A stretch of DNA of 33,582 bases. It comes from Sphingobium sp. (lineage in GTDB: Bacteria; Pseudomonadota; Alphaproteobacteria; Sphingomonadales; Sphingomonadaceae). The DNA lies in assembly GCA_013911745.1 (NCBI GenBank), contig JACESO010000024.1, forward strand, positions 1-33,582, written 5' to 3'. The translations under genes were made by a program, and so were the position numbers. Of the stretch, positions 25,929 through 33,551 are shown piece after piece. The number at the start of each line of letters is the position of its first letter. Position 1 is the first letter of the stretch. The notes beneath the pieces were generated by a model that worked only from the letters and a program-made list of their open reading frames with translations, made no database searches and had not been told where the DNA came from.

Positions 25929-27112
25929 TGCGCCGCTTCCTTGTCTGCGGCGAGCAGGCCCCTCTCCACCAGTTCTTGACGAATCGCATCGCTATGTTCG
26001 TTCAGCAGGGGAGGGGGCAGGCGGACTTCCTGCGGAGTACCGCGCATTTTCACAGGGAAGCCCAGCGCCTTGAACTCGCCTTCTATAGGATGCGGCACTT
26101 GCATGACCATGTCGCGGGCGGCGGCCTGCTCGCTTACCACGGCTTCGCCATAGTCGAGAATGGGAGCGGCGGGTACGCCGGCATCGAGCAGAGCGTCAAT
26201 CCATTCCTGCTTGGGGCGGGTAAGGAAGGTCGGCGCCAGATCCTCGATCAGCGCGATCCGATTGGCCACGCGCGCGGCATTGGTGGAATAGCGCCGGTCG
26301 TCCTGCAACTCGGTACGGCCTAGAACGCCCAGAAAGGTCAGCCACAATCCCTGGTTCGCGGCACCGATGACGAACCATCCGTCCGAAGCCTGCACCGCCT
26401 GGTAAGGGGCAGACATGCGGTTGGCCGATCCGATCGGCGTAGGGGATTTGCCGGTTCCCCACAATTCGGTGGTTTCCCAGATCGAAAGTCCGAGCGCTGC
26501 CTCCAGCAGGGATGCGTCGATATATTGGCCCTGACCGCTCTTCTCGCGGCCGATAACTGCCGAAAGGATCGCATAGGCAGAAAACAGGCCTGCGCCCAAA
26601 TCTGCTACCGCTATGCTGTTCTTGGCTGGTTCCATGCCGGGGAAGCCGTTAGAACTGAGGATGCCGGACATGGCCTGCGCGATAAGGTCGAAGCCGGGCC
26701 GCTGCGCCCAAGGACCGGTCTGCCCAAAGCCGGAGATGCTCGCATACACGAGGCGCGGGTTGATCTTAGACAGCGTGTCATAATCGATGCCGAGGCGTCC
26801 CGCGACGCCCGGACGGGCGTTTTCAACCAGCACGTCCGCGCTTCTTACAAGAGCGTAGAGCACCTCCCGGTCGGCATCGTCCTTGAGGTTGAGCGCGATG
26901 CTTCGCTTGTTTCGGTTAAGCGCGAGGAAACCCGGACTATCTTCACCCTTCAAACGAAAGCCCATCGAATGCCGGGTCGAATCTCCGGTCTTGGGCGGCT
27001 CGATCTTGATGACATCGGCACCCATGTCGCCCAACAGCATGCAACAGAATGGGCCTGCCATGACCTGCGAAATATCGAGTACCCTGATGCCAGCCAGAGG
27101 CAGCGTCGCCAT
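25925..27112 (-). CDS. Class III (CaiB/BaiF) CoA-transferase
   Basis: 395 residues, the usual family length. GIRVLDISQVMAGPFCCMLLGDMGADVIKIEPP is the family N-terminus (shown here only as a reading of residues 8-40), and LNRNKRSIALNLK follows. The catalytic aspartate is Asp171 in AVADLGAGLF, where it forms the acyl anhydride. It moves CoA from a donor such as succinyl- or acetyl-CoA to a carboxylic acid, here presumably the imported pathway acid. AGGGAGAAGG stands just before the ATG. Transcription starts from the region of the operator at 27164, shared with the divergent PQQ dehydrogenase. It overlaps the crotonase gene by four bases. Confidence 0.93.
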   Translation of the reverse strand: MATLPLAGIRVLDISQVMAGPFCCMLLGDMGADVIKIEPPKTGDSTRHSMGFRLKGEDSPGFLALNRNKRSIALNLKDDADREVLYALVRSADVLVENARPGVAGRLGIDYDTLSKINPRLVYASISGFGQTGPWAQRPGFDLIAQAMSGILSSNGFPGMEPAKNSIAVADLGAGLFSAYAILSAVIGREKSGQGQYIDASLLEAALGLSIWETTELWGTGKSPTPIGSANRMSAPYQAVQASDGWFVIGAANQGLWLTFLGVLGRTELQDDRRYSTNAARVANRIALIEDLAPTFLTRPKQEWIDALLDAGVPAAPILDYGEAVVSEQAAARDMVMQVPHPIEGEFKALGFPVKMRGTPQEVRLPPPLLNEHSDAIRQELVERGLLAADKEAAQ

Positions 27113-27163
27113 AGTCCTTCTCCCTGAAACGCCGACCTAAGCCGCGCAAATTTTCAACCTCAG

Positions 27164-27180
27164 ATCATATTGTATATGAT
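27164..27180. promoter_or_regulatory. Perfect GntR-type operator between the CoA-transferase and second PQQ dehydrogenase
   Basis: ATCATAT-TGT-ATATGAT, a perfect 7-3-7 inverted repeat, sits in the 149-base divergent gap, 52 bases before the CoA-transferase start and 82 bases before the PQQ dehydrogenase start. TATGAT, a -10-like hexamer, occurs at each end, one on each strand, so one bound dimer could repress both directions. Confidence 0.8.
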
Positions 27181-27261
27181 TTGACCGTCTGCTAGCATCC
27201 TGCTTACGAAAGAACAACCGGGCTTGTCGACATAAGGTCGAACCCCGCCTTCAGGAGAGGC

Positions 27262-29187
27262 ATGTCGTTGAACTTCCCATCTGTTTTCCGCCATTCCACG
27301 GCGTTGGTCTCCGTCTTTTCCCTCACCGCGGCCGCCCTGGCCGGCGCTGCCGCCGCCGCACCCTCCAAGGACGCGGACTGGGGGAGCTATGGCCGCGATC
27401 CCGGCGGTGCCCGTCACTCGCCGCTCAAGCAGATCACGACTGCTAACGTCGCCAACCTGCGCCAGGCGTGGGTATATCACATGCGGCCGGCAGGCGTGAC
27501 CGCCGATGTGGGGCCGATGCCTGACGGGATGCGGGCGAAATTCGCCACGGGCTTCTCCGCGTCCGAAGCGACGCCGCTGGTGGTGGACGGCGTCATGTTT
27601 CTTTCCACACCCTATAATCGCGTGGTCGCGCTCGACGCCGCAACGGGCAAGGAACGGTGGGTCTATACGCTCGCCAACAAGGATCAGCCCTCGACCCGCG
27701 GCGTTGCATATTGGCCGGGCGAGAAGGGGAAGGGCGCGCGCATCTTCTTCGGGACAAGGTCCGGCAAGCTCATCGCACTGGATGCAGCAACTGGCCAGCT
27801 TATCAGCGACTTCGGCGAGACCGGCATGGTCAACATGAAGACGCCCGAGGTCATGAACGGCTTCAGGGGCGCGCCACTGGGCATGAGCAGCCCGCCTGCC
27901 ATATACAAGAATCTGGTGATCACGGGGTCGCGCGTGCAGGAGATGCCCGTGAAGGGCGCAGCGGGCGACGTTCGCGCATGGGACGCGCGGACCGGCAAGC
28001 TGGTGTGGACGTTCCACAGCATTCCGCACGACGGGGAGCCTGGCGCTGAAACTTGGGAACCCGGCAGCGCGAAGAGCCGTTCCGGCACGAACGTCTGGAC
28101 CTTCGTCCAGGTGGACGAGAAAAGGGGTATCGCCTACCTCCCTATCGGGGCGCCGACTTTCGACCGCTGGGGTGCGGACCGCAAGGGCGCCAACCTGTAT
28201 TCCAATTCGGTGGTTGCGGTGGATGCCGCGACCGGCAAGTATCTCTGGCATTTCCAGACGGTTCATCACGACATCTGGGATCTGGACCTGCCGACATTGA
28301 CGCTGGTGGATATCAAGCGCGGCGGCCGCGTCACGCCCGCGCTGGTGGCGATGAACAAGACCGCGATCATGTTCATCCTCGATCGTGTGACCGGCAAGCC
28401 GCTGTTCGACGTGCGCGAAGTGCCCGTGCCCACCGAAACCGACGTGCCGGGCGAGCAGCCTTGGCCGACCCAGCCGATGCCGGTCGCTCCGCCTCCGCTC
28501 ACGCGGCTTGCCTACAATGCGGACGATATTCTGGACGTTACGCCGGAACTGAAGTCCCGATGCGAGGCGTTGGTCAAGAAGCTGAACATCACCCCCAGCA
28601 AGCCGTTCCAGCCGCTGCGCGCCGACAGCGCCATCAACTTCTTTCCTGGAAGCCTGGGCGGCGTCGACTGGGGCGGCGGGGCCTTCGATCCCGGCCTTGG
28701 CCTCTATGTCATCAACCTGAATGAACTCGCCAGCCCGCAGCAACTGGAACAGCAGCCGGACGGCTCCTGGGGGATGAAGGGTGGATATGCCTATTTCGCT
28801 GACATGGAAACGGGCTTCCCGTGCCACAAGCCGCCATGGGGCGAATTGGTGGCCGTCGATGTGGTCAAGGGCACCGTGGCATGGCGGCGTCCGCTTGGCG
28901 ATACGGGGCATCCGGCGCTCAAGGACGCAGGCATCACCAGCGCGGGCGGACCATTCACGACCGCGGGCGGCCTCACCTTCATTGGTGCGACAAAAGACCA
29001 GCGCTTCCGCGCGTTCGAGACCAAAACCGGCAAACTGCTGTGGACTGGCGAGCTGCGCGGTTCGAGCTATGGCACGCCGATGACCTATGCCGCCGGGAAA
29101 CGGCAGATGGTGGCCATCGTTGCAACAGGGGGCTTCGCATTTTCACCGGCGACCAGCGACGAAGTGGTCGCTTATGCACTGCCCTGA
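27262..29187 (+). CDS. Second PQQ-dependent dehydrogenase (quinoprotein), Sec-exported
   Basis: 641 residues. An ordinary Sec signal (residues 1-33, cut after AAAA) precedes WGSYGRDPGGARHSPLKQI, the first blade of the propeller. The blades have TGKERWVYT, TGKLVWTFHSIPHDGEPG and TGKYLWHFQTVHHDIWDLDLP, with Trp339-Asp340-x-Asp342 in the active-site region. It is a paralogue of the dehydrogenase at 22630 of the same membrane-anchor-less glucose/quinate type, but with a different export signal and its own cytochrome c nine bases downstream. It should oxidise an alcohol or hemiacetal in the periplasm; the substrate is unknown. AGGAGAGG stands right before the ATG. Confidence 0.92.
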   Translation: MSLNFPSVFRHSTALVSVFSLTAAALAGAAAAAPSKDADWGSYGRDPGGARHSPLKQITTANVANLRQAWVYHMRPAGVTADVGPMPDGMRAKFATGFSASEATPLVVDGVMFLSTPYNRVVALDAATGKERWVYTLANKDQPSTRGVAYWPGEKGKGARIFFGTRSGKLIALDAATGQLISDFGETGMVNMKTPEVMNGFRGAPLGMSSPPAIYKNLVITGSRVQEMPVKGAAGDVRAWDARTGKLVWTFHSIPHDGEPGAETWEPGSAKSRSGTNVWTFVQVDEKRGIAYLPIGAPTFDRWGADRKGANLYSNSVVAVDAATGKYLWHFQTVHHDIWDLDLPTLTLVDIKRGGRVTPALVAMNKTAIMFILDRVTGKPLFDVREVPVPTETDVPGEQPWPTQPMPVAPPPLTRLAYNADDILDVTPELKSRCEALVKKLNITPSKPFQPLRADSAINFFPGSLGGVDWGGGAFDPGLGLYVINLNELASPQQLEQQPDGSWGMKGGYAYFADMETGFPCHKPPWGELVAVDVVKGTVAWRRPLGDTGHPALKDAGITSAGGPFTTAGGLTFIGATKDQRFRAFETKTGKLLWTGELRGSSYGTPMTYAAGKRQMVAIVATGGFAFSPATSDEVVAYALP

Positions 29188-29196
29188 GGACATTTT

Positions 29197-29529
29197 ATGC
29201 GTAAAGTTGGATTGATGATCATGGCGCTTGCCCTGCCCCTGATGGGGGCAGGTGCGCTGGCGCAGCAGGTGCCTACAACTGCGGCGACGCCGCCACCTGG
29301 ACCGGGCCTTGATCTCATTAACGAGCGTTGCGGCTTCTGCCATACGATAGGACAGGTGTTCCAGAAGCGGCGCACCGAAGCGGACTGGGCGGCGACGGTT
29401 CAGGGCATGGCGGATCGCGGAGCGGAAGTATCGCCCGAAGAGATCAAGACGATCACAGCCTATCTTGCGCAAAATTACGCGCTGTCGCCCGCTACCCCTG
29501 GCGCTGCTCCCGCGCCCGCCGGCAAGTAG
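29197..29529 (+). CDS. Small cytochrome c partner of the second PQQ dehydrogenase
   Basis: 110 residues. A Sec signal (cut near LAQ, about residue 23), a Pro-rich linker, then CGFCH (Cys45, Cys48, His49). The segments LINERCGFCHTIGQVFQKRR and WAATVQGMADRGAEVSPEEIKTITAYLAQNY resemble the haem domains attached to quinohaemoproteins. A Met in VQGMADRG is the probable distal ligand. It is nine bases after the PQQ dehydrogenase stop, so it is co-transcribed with it. An Ala/Pro-rich tail ends the protein. A strong hairpin follows. Confidence 0.9.
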   Translation: MRKVGLMIMALALPLMGAGALAQQVPTTAATPPPGPGLDLINERCGFCHTIGQVFQKRRTEADWAATVQGMADRGAEVSPEEIKTITAYLAQNYALSPATPGAAPAPAGK

Positions 29530-29534
29530 GTATA

Positions 29535-29556
29535 GGGGCAGCGGTATCGCTGCCCC
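29535..29556. terminator. Bidirectional hairpin terminator between cytochrome c and the SMP-30 gene
   Basis: GGGGCAGCG (29535-29543) and CGCTGCCCC (29548-29556) form a perfect 9-bp GC-rich stem with the loop GTAT, six bases after the cytochrome stop and six before the SMP-30 stop on the other strand. No T run follows, but position and strength fit a two-way terminator. Confidence 0.7.
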
Positions 29557-29562
29557 CTGGCC

Positions 29563-30573
29563 TCATTTCAAATTGGCATAGAGCGGCAACATGCCCTTCA
29601 CCTTGCTGCGCAGGCGGTAGATGCTGGTGCTGCCCGTGATGTAGACCGTGTGGCCGTCCCCCGCGAAGGCAAGGTTGGCGGCGGTTTCCGGCAGTTTGAT
29701 CTGGCCCAGCAGCTTGCCCTGTGATGTGAAGATACGAATGCCGCCTGGGCTGGTCAGCCAGATGTTGCCCGCCGTATCCACCTTAAGCCCATCTACGCCG
29801 CCGCGGCCACTCAACTGGATAAGATTGCGCGGAGCTGAGAGGGTGCCGTCCGCCTTCACGGAATAGGCGCGGACGTACATTTGCGGGCCGTAATTCCCAA
29901 CATAGAGCGTCTTGAAGTCGGGCGAGAAGCCGATGCCGTTAGGCAAGGTCATGTCGGTGATGACGGGCGTGAGCTTGCCCTTCGCATAACGGAACACCGC
30001 ATTATAGGGTAATTCCTTCGCGGGATCCTTGTCCATGCCGTTAAAGAGGCCGAAAGGCGGATCGGTGAACCAGAGCGCGCCGGACTTGTCGTAAACGAGA
30101 TCGTTGGGGCTGTTGAGCCGCTTGCCCTCATAATCGGACAGGAAGGGCTTGATGCTCTTGTCCTTACCGACCTTGACGATGCGGCGAGCGCCCATCTGCG
30201 CCATCAGGACGGTGCCGTCGGGCGCTGGTGCCATGCCGTTCGATCCGATGCTGGCGCCCGCCGGCGGATTGGGAAGGCCGCCGGAATTGGGGATGAGTTC
30301 CTCGACCTGTCCGTCGGGAGATACTGCACGCATCTTGTCTCCGGACACGTCCGAGAACCAGAGACGCCCATCGCGCCACATCGGCCCCTCGGTGAAACCG
30401 AAGCCCGTCGCGACCTTCTCGATCTCAGTCCCCGGCGCGATGATCGCATCCAGGCTCGGGTCAATCCGTTCGATGGAGTGCGCTGAAGGAGCCGGCGCCT
30501 GCGCAAGAAGGGGGGCTGAATTGAAATATCCCAAGGCGACGGCCAGCAGGGCAGCGCGTGATCGAGATCGCAT
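29563..30573 (-). CDS. Exported SMP-30/gluconolactonase-family lactone hydrolase
   Basis: 336 residues from the ATG at 30571-30573, which has GGAGG at the right distance; the longer frame to 30633 would add 20 residues without a ribosome site. A Sec signal (cut near LLAQ, residue 25) puts it in the periplasm. The six-bladed propeller has the metal ligands of the family: Glu62 in GFTEGPMW, Asn157 in NSPNDLVYD, Asn212 in LPNGIGF and Asp261 in GGVDGLKVD. Such enzymes open sugar or other lactones, the expected product when a periplasmic dehydrogenase oxidises a cyclic hemiacetal. It is 81 bases downstream of the cupin gene and probably in its operon. Confidence 0.9.
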   Translation of the reverse strand: MRSRSRAALLAVALGYFNSAPLLAQAPAPSAHSIERIDPSLDAIIAPGTEIEKVATGFGFTEGPMWRDGRLWFSDVSGDKMRAVSPDGQVEELIPNSGGLPNPPAGASIGSNGMAPAPDGTVLMAQMGARRIVKVGKDKSIKPFLSDYEGKRLNSPNDLVYDKSGALWFTDPPFGLFNGMDKDPAKELPYNAVFRYAKGKLTPVITDMTLPNGIGFSPDFKTLYVGNYGPQMYVRAYSVKADGTLSAPRNLIQLSGRGGVDGLKVDTAGNIWLTSPGGIRIFTSQGKLLGQIKLPETAANLAFAGDGHTVYITGSTSIYRLRSKVKGMLPLYANLK

Positions 30574-30654
30574 GGACTTGGTTCCTCCGATGAAGATTAT
30601 GAGTGATAGGCCGGTTCGAGGCGACGGGTTCAACCAAGACCGGCCATGCAGTAG

Positions 30655-31569
30655 TCAGCGGCGCGGGCGCAGGCGCGCGTCCATTGCTGCGCGATATTTG
30701 GCCTTCGCGGCAAGATCGCGCGCGACGCCAATCACCATCAGCTCAAGCGGCTTGTCGCCTGCCTGCCGAATGCCCCGCGCCGCGCCCAGATCGATCGGGA
30801 TAGCATCGCCCGCGACAATGGCAGCTGTCTGGGTTCCAACCGTCACCTCTCCTGCGCCGGCGATCACATAATAAACCTCGCTCATGTCCGGCTCCGTCCT
30901 GCTTGCGAGAGACGCGCCAGGCGGCAGGAGGACATGGTCGACATAGGTCCATGGCGTCGAGAAGATGGTCGGACCAAGCGCGCGACGGTAGAGGACGGCT
31001 GCCGACGCATCCGGCAAGCTTTCAGCCGCAGGCTTCAGCAGGCTACGATCCAGCCGCATCGTGATGAACTGCGGCACGGGATCGAGCGTCACATTGGTTC
31101 GGGCATCCCCCAGATCGAAATTGTCGTAGCTCTTCGTCATGCCCACATTGACATTCAGCCATTGCAAGGGCTTGTCCGTGGGATTGTAGATGGCATGGGC
31201 GTGGCCCATCCTGTCGGGAACGCCTGCAGGCCCTGCAATGCGGGATGTGCGCCCGTCGATCGTGAATTCCGCCTCGCCATCGAGGATGACGAACATCTCC
31301 TCGCAATCATTGTGGAAATGCTGGCCTATTCCGCTCCGCGGGGCGATTTCGCCGCGATGCAAGAAGATCAAGTTGGTGCTGAGGGCATCCGCGCCGAGCA
31401 ACGGTCCGAACTTCATCGTCCCCGCGCCGCCATGCACGCCCGAGGCCACGCCCATTGCTTCGGCCTTGCTATGGGCGACATCGAGATTCTGGGTGCTCTG
31501 GCCATAGGACACGGCCGACCAGCCTAGCGCGGCCATCATCACCAGCGGCCGTAGAGCCAAGTTGCTCAT
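30655..31569 (-). CDS. Exported double-cupin protein
   Basis: 304 residues from the ATG at 31567-31569, preceded by GGAGGGG. A signal peptide (residues 1-24, ending SYGQ) indicates the periplasm. The first cupin domain has metal-type ligands in GQHFHNDCEEMFVI (His84, His86, Glu90 or Glu91) and a His at RMGHAHAIYNP. The second domain (about 200-290, SEVYYVIAGAGEVTVG) lacks an obvious His-rich site. Cupins include isomerases, epimerases, dioxygenases and lactone or sugar binding proteins, so the function is not fixed. It lies downstream of the operator at 31632 and is divergent from the second MFS gene. It probably forms an operon with the lactonase. Confidence 0.8.
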   Translation of the reverse strand: MSNLALRPLVMMAALGWSAVSYGQSTQNLDVAHSKAEAMGVASGVHGGAGTMKFGPLLGADALSTNLIFLHRGEIAPRSGIGQHFHNDCEEMFVILDGEAEFTIDGRTSRIAGPAGVPDRMGHAHAIYNPTDKPLQWLNVNVGMTKSYDNFDLGDARTNVTLDPVPQFITMRLDRSLLKPAAESLPDASAAVLYRRALGPTIFSTPWTYVDHVLLPPGASLASRTEPDMSEVYYVIAGAGEVTVGTQTAAIVAGDAIPIDLGAARGIRQAGDKPLELMVIGVARDLAAKAKYRAAMDARLRPRR

Positions 31570-31631
31570 CCTATCCCCTCCAATGCCTTGCTCTTGTCTG
31601 ATTATGCGGACATACATCCACCTTGTAGCGA

Positions 31632-31648
31632 ATCATATACTATATTGT
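31632..31648. promoter_or_regulatory. GntR-type operator between the cupin and second MFS genes
   Basis: ATCATAT-ACT-ATATTGT has a perfect left arm and 5 of 7 in the right arm against the consensus. It lies in the 112-base divergent gap, 34 bases before the MFS start and 63 bases before the cupin start, and so could repress both. Confidence 0.65.
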
Positions 31649-31681
31649 CTGGCAGGCAAGTCAGAGGCGGGAGAGATGCTA

Positions 31682-33004
31682 ATGGGCGAAGCTGCAAGAT
31701 CTCGGGTCAGACTTTACCTGATATTCCTGTTGTTCATCATCAGCGCGATCGCGTTTTTGGACCGGACCAATATTTCGGTGGCCGGCGTTGAAATGCGCAA
31801 GGAATATGCGATCGATCAGGTCGAACTGGGGTGGGTCTTCAGCGCCTTCCTCATCGGGTATGCGCTGTTCCAGGTTCCCGCCGGCTGGCTTGCAACGCGC
31901 TTTGGGCCTCGCATCGTTCTGACCGGGGCGTTGATCTGGTGGGGCCTGTTTACCGCCGCGACTGCGCTCATCCATCCGCAAGGCAGCGGCGCTCTGCTGT
32001 TGCTTGCACTGACTCGATTTGCGTTGGGGATCGGCGAGTCGGTCGTCTACCCTTGCGGCAACCAGTTTCTGTCGCGCTGGATTCCAGCGCAAGAGCGCGG
32101 CAAGGCCAATGGCTGGATCTTTGCCGGTGTCGGCGCAGGATCCGGCATTACGCCTCCGCTCATCACGGCGATCATATTGTGGGGCGGCTGGCGCGCATCC
32201 TTCTATGTCTGCGCGGCCGTCGGGCTTGCCGCCGCCGGGATCTGGTTCTGGCTTTCAAGGGATCGTCCGCAGGAGCATCCCTCCGTCAATACCGCCGAAC
32301 TCGCGCATATCGAGGCTGGTCTCCCGCCTGCAAAGGCGCGATCAGGCGATCCCATTCCATGGCGCGCGATCCTCAGCAGCCGCAACGTGTGGGGGCTGTT
32401 CGTCAGCTATTTCGCCTTCGGCTATGTCATCTGGATCTTCTTCAGCTGGTTCTTCATCTATCTTGCCGAAGCCAGACAGTTGGACGTCAAGTCAAGCGCG
32501 ATCTTCTCCATGCTGCCCTTCCTTTGCATGACCTTCGGCTGCTTGGCTGGCGGGGTGATCAACGACCGGGTTTCGGCCCGTTACGGCCTTTATTGGGGAC
32601 GGTCGGGCCTTGGGATCATATCTTTCGTCCTTACGGGACTATTTCTGGCGAGCGGCTCCATGGTGGACAATGCGCCGCTCGCTGTGCTGATCCTGGCGGG
32701 CGGCGCTGGCGCCATCTACCTGTCGCAAAGTTCCTTCTGGTCGGTGACCGCCGACATTTCCGGCCAGCATAGCGGCGTGGTGTCGGGGGTCATGAACATG
32801 GGATGCCAGATCGGCGGCGCGCTCACCTCAACCCTGACGCCCATGATCGCTGCCCAGTTCGGCTGGACCGCAGCATTCATCGCCGGCTCCGCAGTCGTCC
32901 TGACGGGGGTCTTGGCATGGGCTGTGGTCGATCCCAACCGGCTACTTGAGCCGGTTGGGATCGACCGGAGCCTCGAATCCACTACTGGCGCCGTGACAGC
33001 CTGA
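31682..33004 (+). CDS. Second MFS transporter, anion:cation symporter type
   Basis: 440 residues, 12 hydrophobic segments expected. AFLDRTNISVAGVEMRKEYAI and AGWLATRFGPRIVL are the motifs of the organic-anion symporter branch, and the layout parallels the transporter at 15574 (GWVFSAFLIGYALFQVPAGW against GWIFASFSIAYALFQIPGGW), so the two are paralogues. I chose the ATG at 31682, with GGGAGAG about eight bases before it; the ATG two codons upstream is possible. The last 80 bases contain a perfect 18-bp stem-loop, and the 3' end overlaps the convergent hypothetical gene by 23 bases. It probably imports an acid from the pathway. Confidence 0.88.
   Translation: MGEAARSRVRLYLIFLLFIISAIAFLDRTNISVAGVEMRKEYAIDQVELGWVFSAFLIGYALFQVPAGWLATRFGPRIVLTGALIWWGLFTAATALIHPQGSGALLLLALTRFALGIGESVVYPCGNQFLSRWIPAQERGKANGWIFAGVGAGSGITPPLITAIILWGGWRASFYVCAAVGLAAAGIWFWLSRDRPQEHPSVNTAELAHIEAGLPPAKARSGDPIPWRAILSSRNVWGLFVSYFAFGYVIWIFFSWFFIYLAEARQLDVKSSAIFSMLPFLCMTFGCLAGGVINDRVSARYGLYWGRSGLGIISFVLTGLFLASGSMVDNAPLAVLILAGGAGAIYLSQSSFWSVTADISGQHSGVVSGVMNMGCQIGGALTSTLTPMIAAQFGWTAAFIAGSAVVLTGVLAWAVVDPNRLLEPVGIDRSLESTTGAVTA
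32926..32966. other. Perfect 18-bp stem-loop inside the MFS 3' coding end
   Basis: GGTCGATCCCAACCGGCT (32926-32943) is exactly complementary to 32949-32966, with the 5-base loop ACTTG. It codes for the transporter's C-terminal tail (VDPNRLLEPVGIDR). No T run follows. A stem this long and exact inside coding sequence is unlikely by chance and may act as a terminator or 3' stabiliser. Confidence 0.75.
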
Positions 33005-33452
33005 CGGTAAAGGGCTTGCGGCCTTCAATGTCGAAGAAAGTCGTGCCGAAAGGGGTGCGACGCACATGGATGAGGTCACCAACGGTGGGCGGAGGCGCGA
33101 CTGTGGTCGTGTCGTATGATGTGCCGTCGGCCAATTCCAATCTATAATAGCCGTGGCGAAGCGGCACCACCGCCTTCAGCCGGCTGTCGAAATCGGTCCG
33201 GCTTTTCAAGGCCTCGCGCTGGTCGAGATTGGTGTTGGACAGGGCAGGACTGGTTGCGGGCGGGGCGGAAGACGGCGCGGGACGCGGAGCTGGCGCTGCA
33301 CCTGATTGGACCGCGCGACCGGATCGCGCGTCATAGCAAGCCAGGCGGTTGGACGGATCGTCGATGCTTGCACATCGATCATCCTGAGCGAAAAGGGTGA
33401 CGGGCTGCCCTATCAGAAGCGCGCTGAACGCCCATTTCCAGTTAACGTTCAC
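32982..33452 (-). CDS. Small exported protein of unknown function with paired cysteines
   Basis: 156 residues. An N-terminal signal peptide (MNVNWKWAFSALLIGQPVTLFAQ, given here as residues 1-23) is followed by CASIDDPSNRLACYD, a C-x(n)-RLxCYD pattern seen in many small proteobacterial periplasmic proteins and likely a disulphide. A Pro/Ala/Ser-rich linker (about 50-70) leads to a beta-rich C-terminal part (RHGYYRLELADGTSYDTT, VGDLIHVRRTPFGTTFFDIEGRK) that looks like a small OB/SH3-like domain. I do not recognise a function. Its 3' end overlaps the convergent MFS gene by 23 bases. It is divergent from the gene at the right edge across 99 bases with a perfect operator, so it may be in the GntR regulon. 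Confidence 0.75.
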   Translation of the reverse strand: MNVNWKWAFSALLIGQPVTLFAQDDRCASIDDPSNRLACYDARSGRAVQSGAAPAPRPAPSSAPPATSPALSNTNLDQREALKSRTDFDSRLKAVVPLRHGYYRLELADGTSYDTTTVAPPPTVGDLIHVRRTPFGTTFFDIEGRKPFTVRLSRRQ

Positions 33453-33498
33453 ATTCCGTCTCCTCTGATGTCATTATTCGTTTGACTAAAGCCCGGTG

Positions 33499-33515
33499 AT
33501 CATATCCTATATGAT
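33499..33515. promoter_or_regulatory. Perfect GntR-type operator upstream of the right-edge gene
   Basis: ATCATAT-CCT-ATATGAT is a perfect 7-3-7 inverted repeat, with the same arms as the site at 27164. It lies 36 bases before the ATG at 33552 and 46 bases before the divergent hypothetical gene's start. TTGACT at 33482-33487 is a possible -35. Confidence 0.8.
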
Positions 33516-33551
33516 AAATTGCAAGACGCAAAAGTCTGCTGAAGGGGAGGA

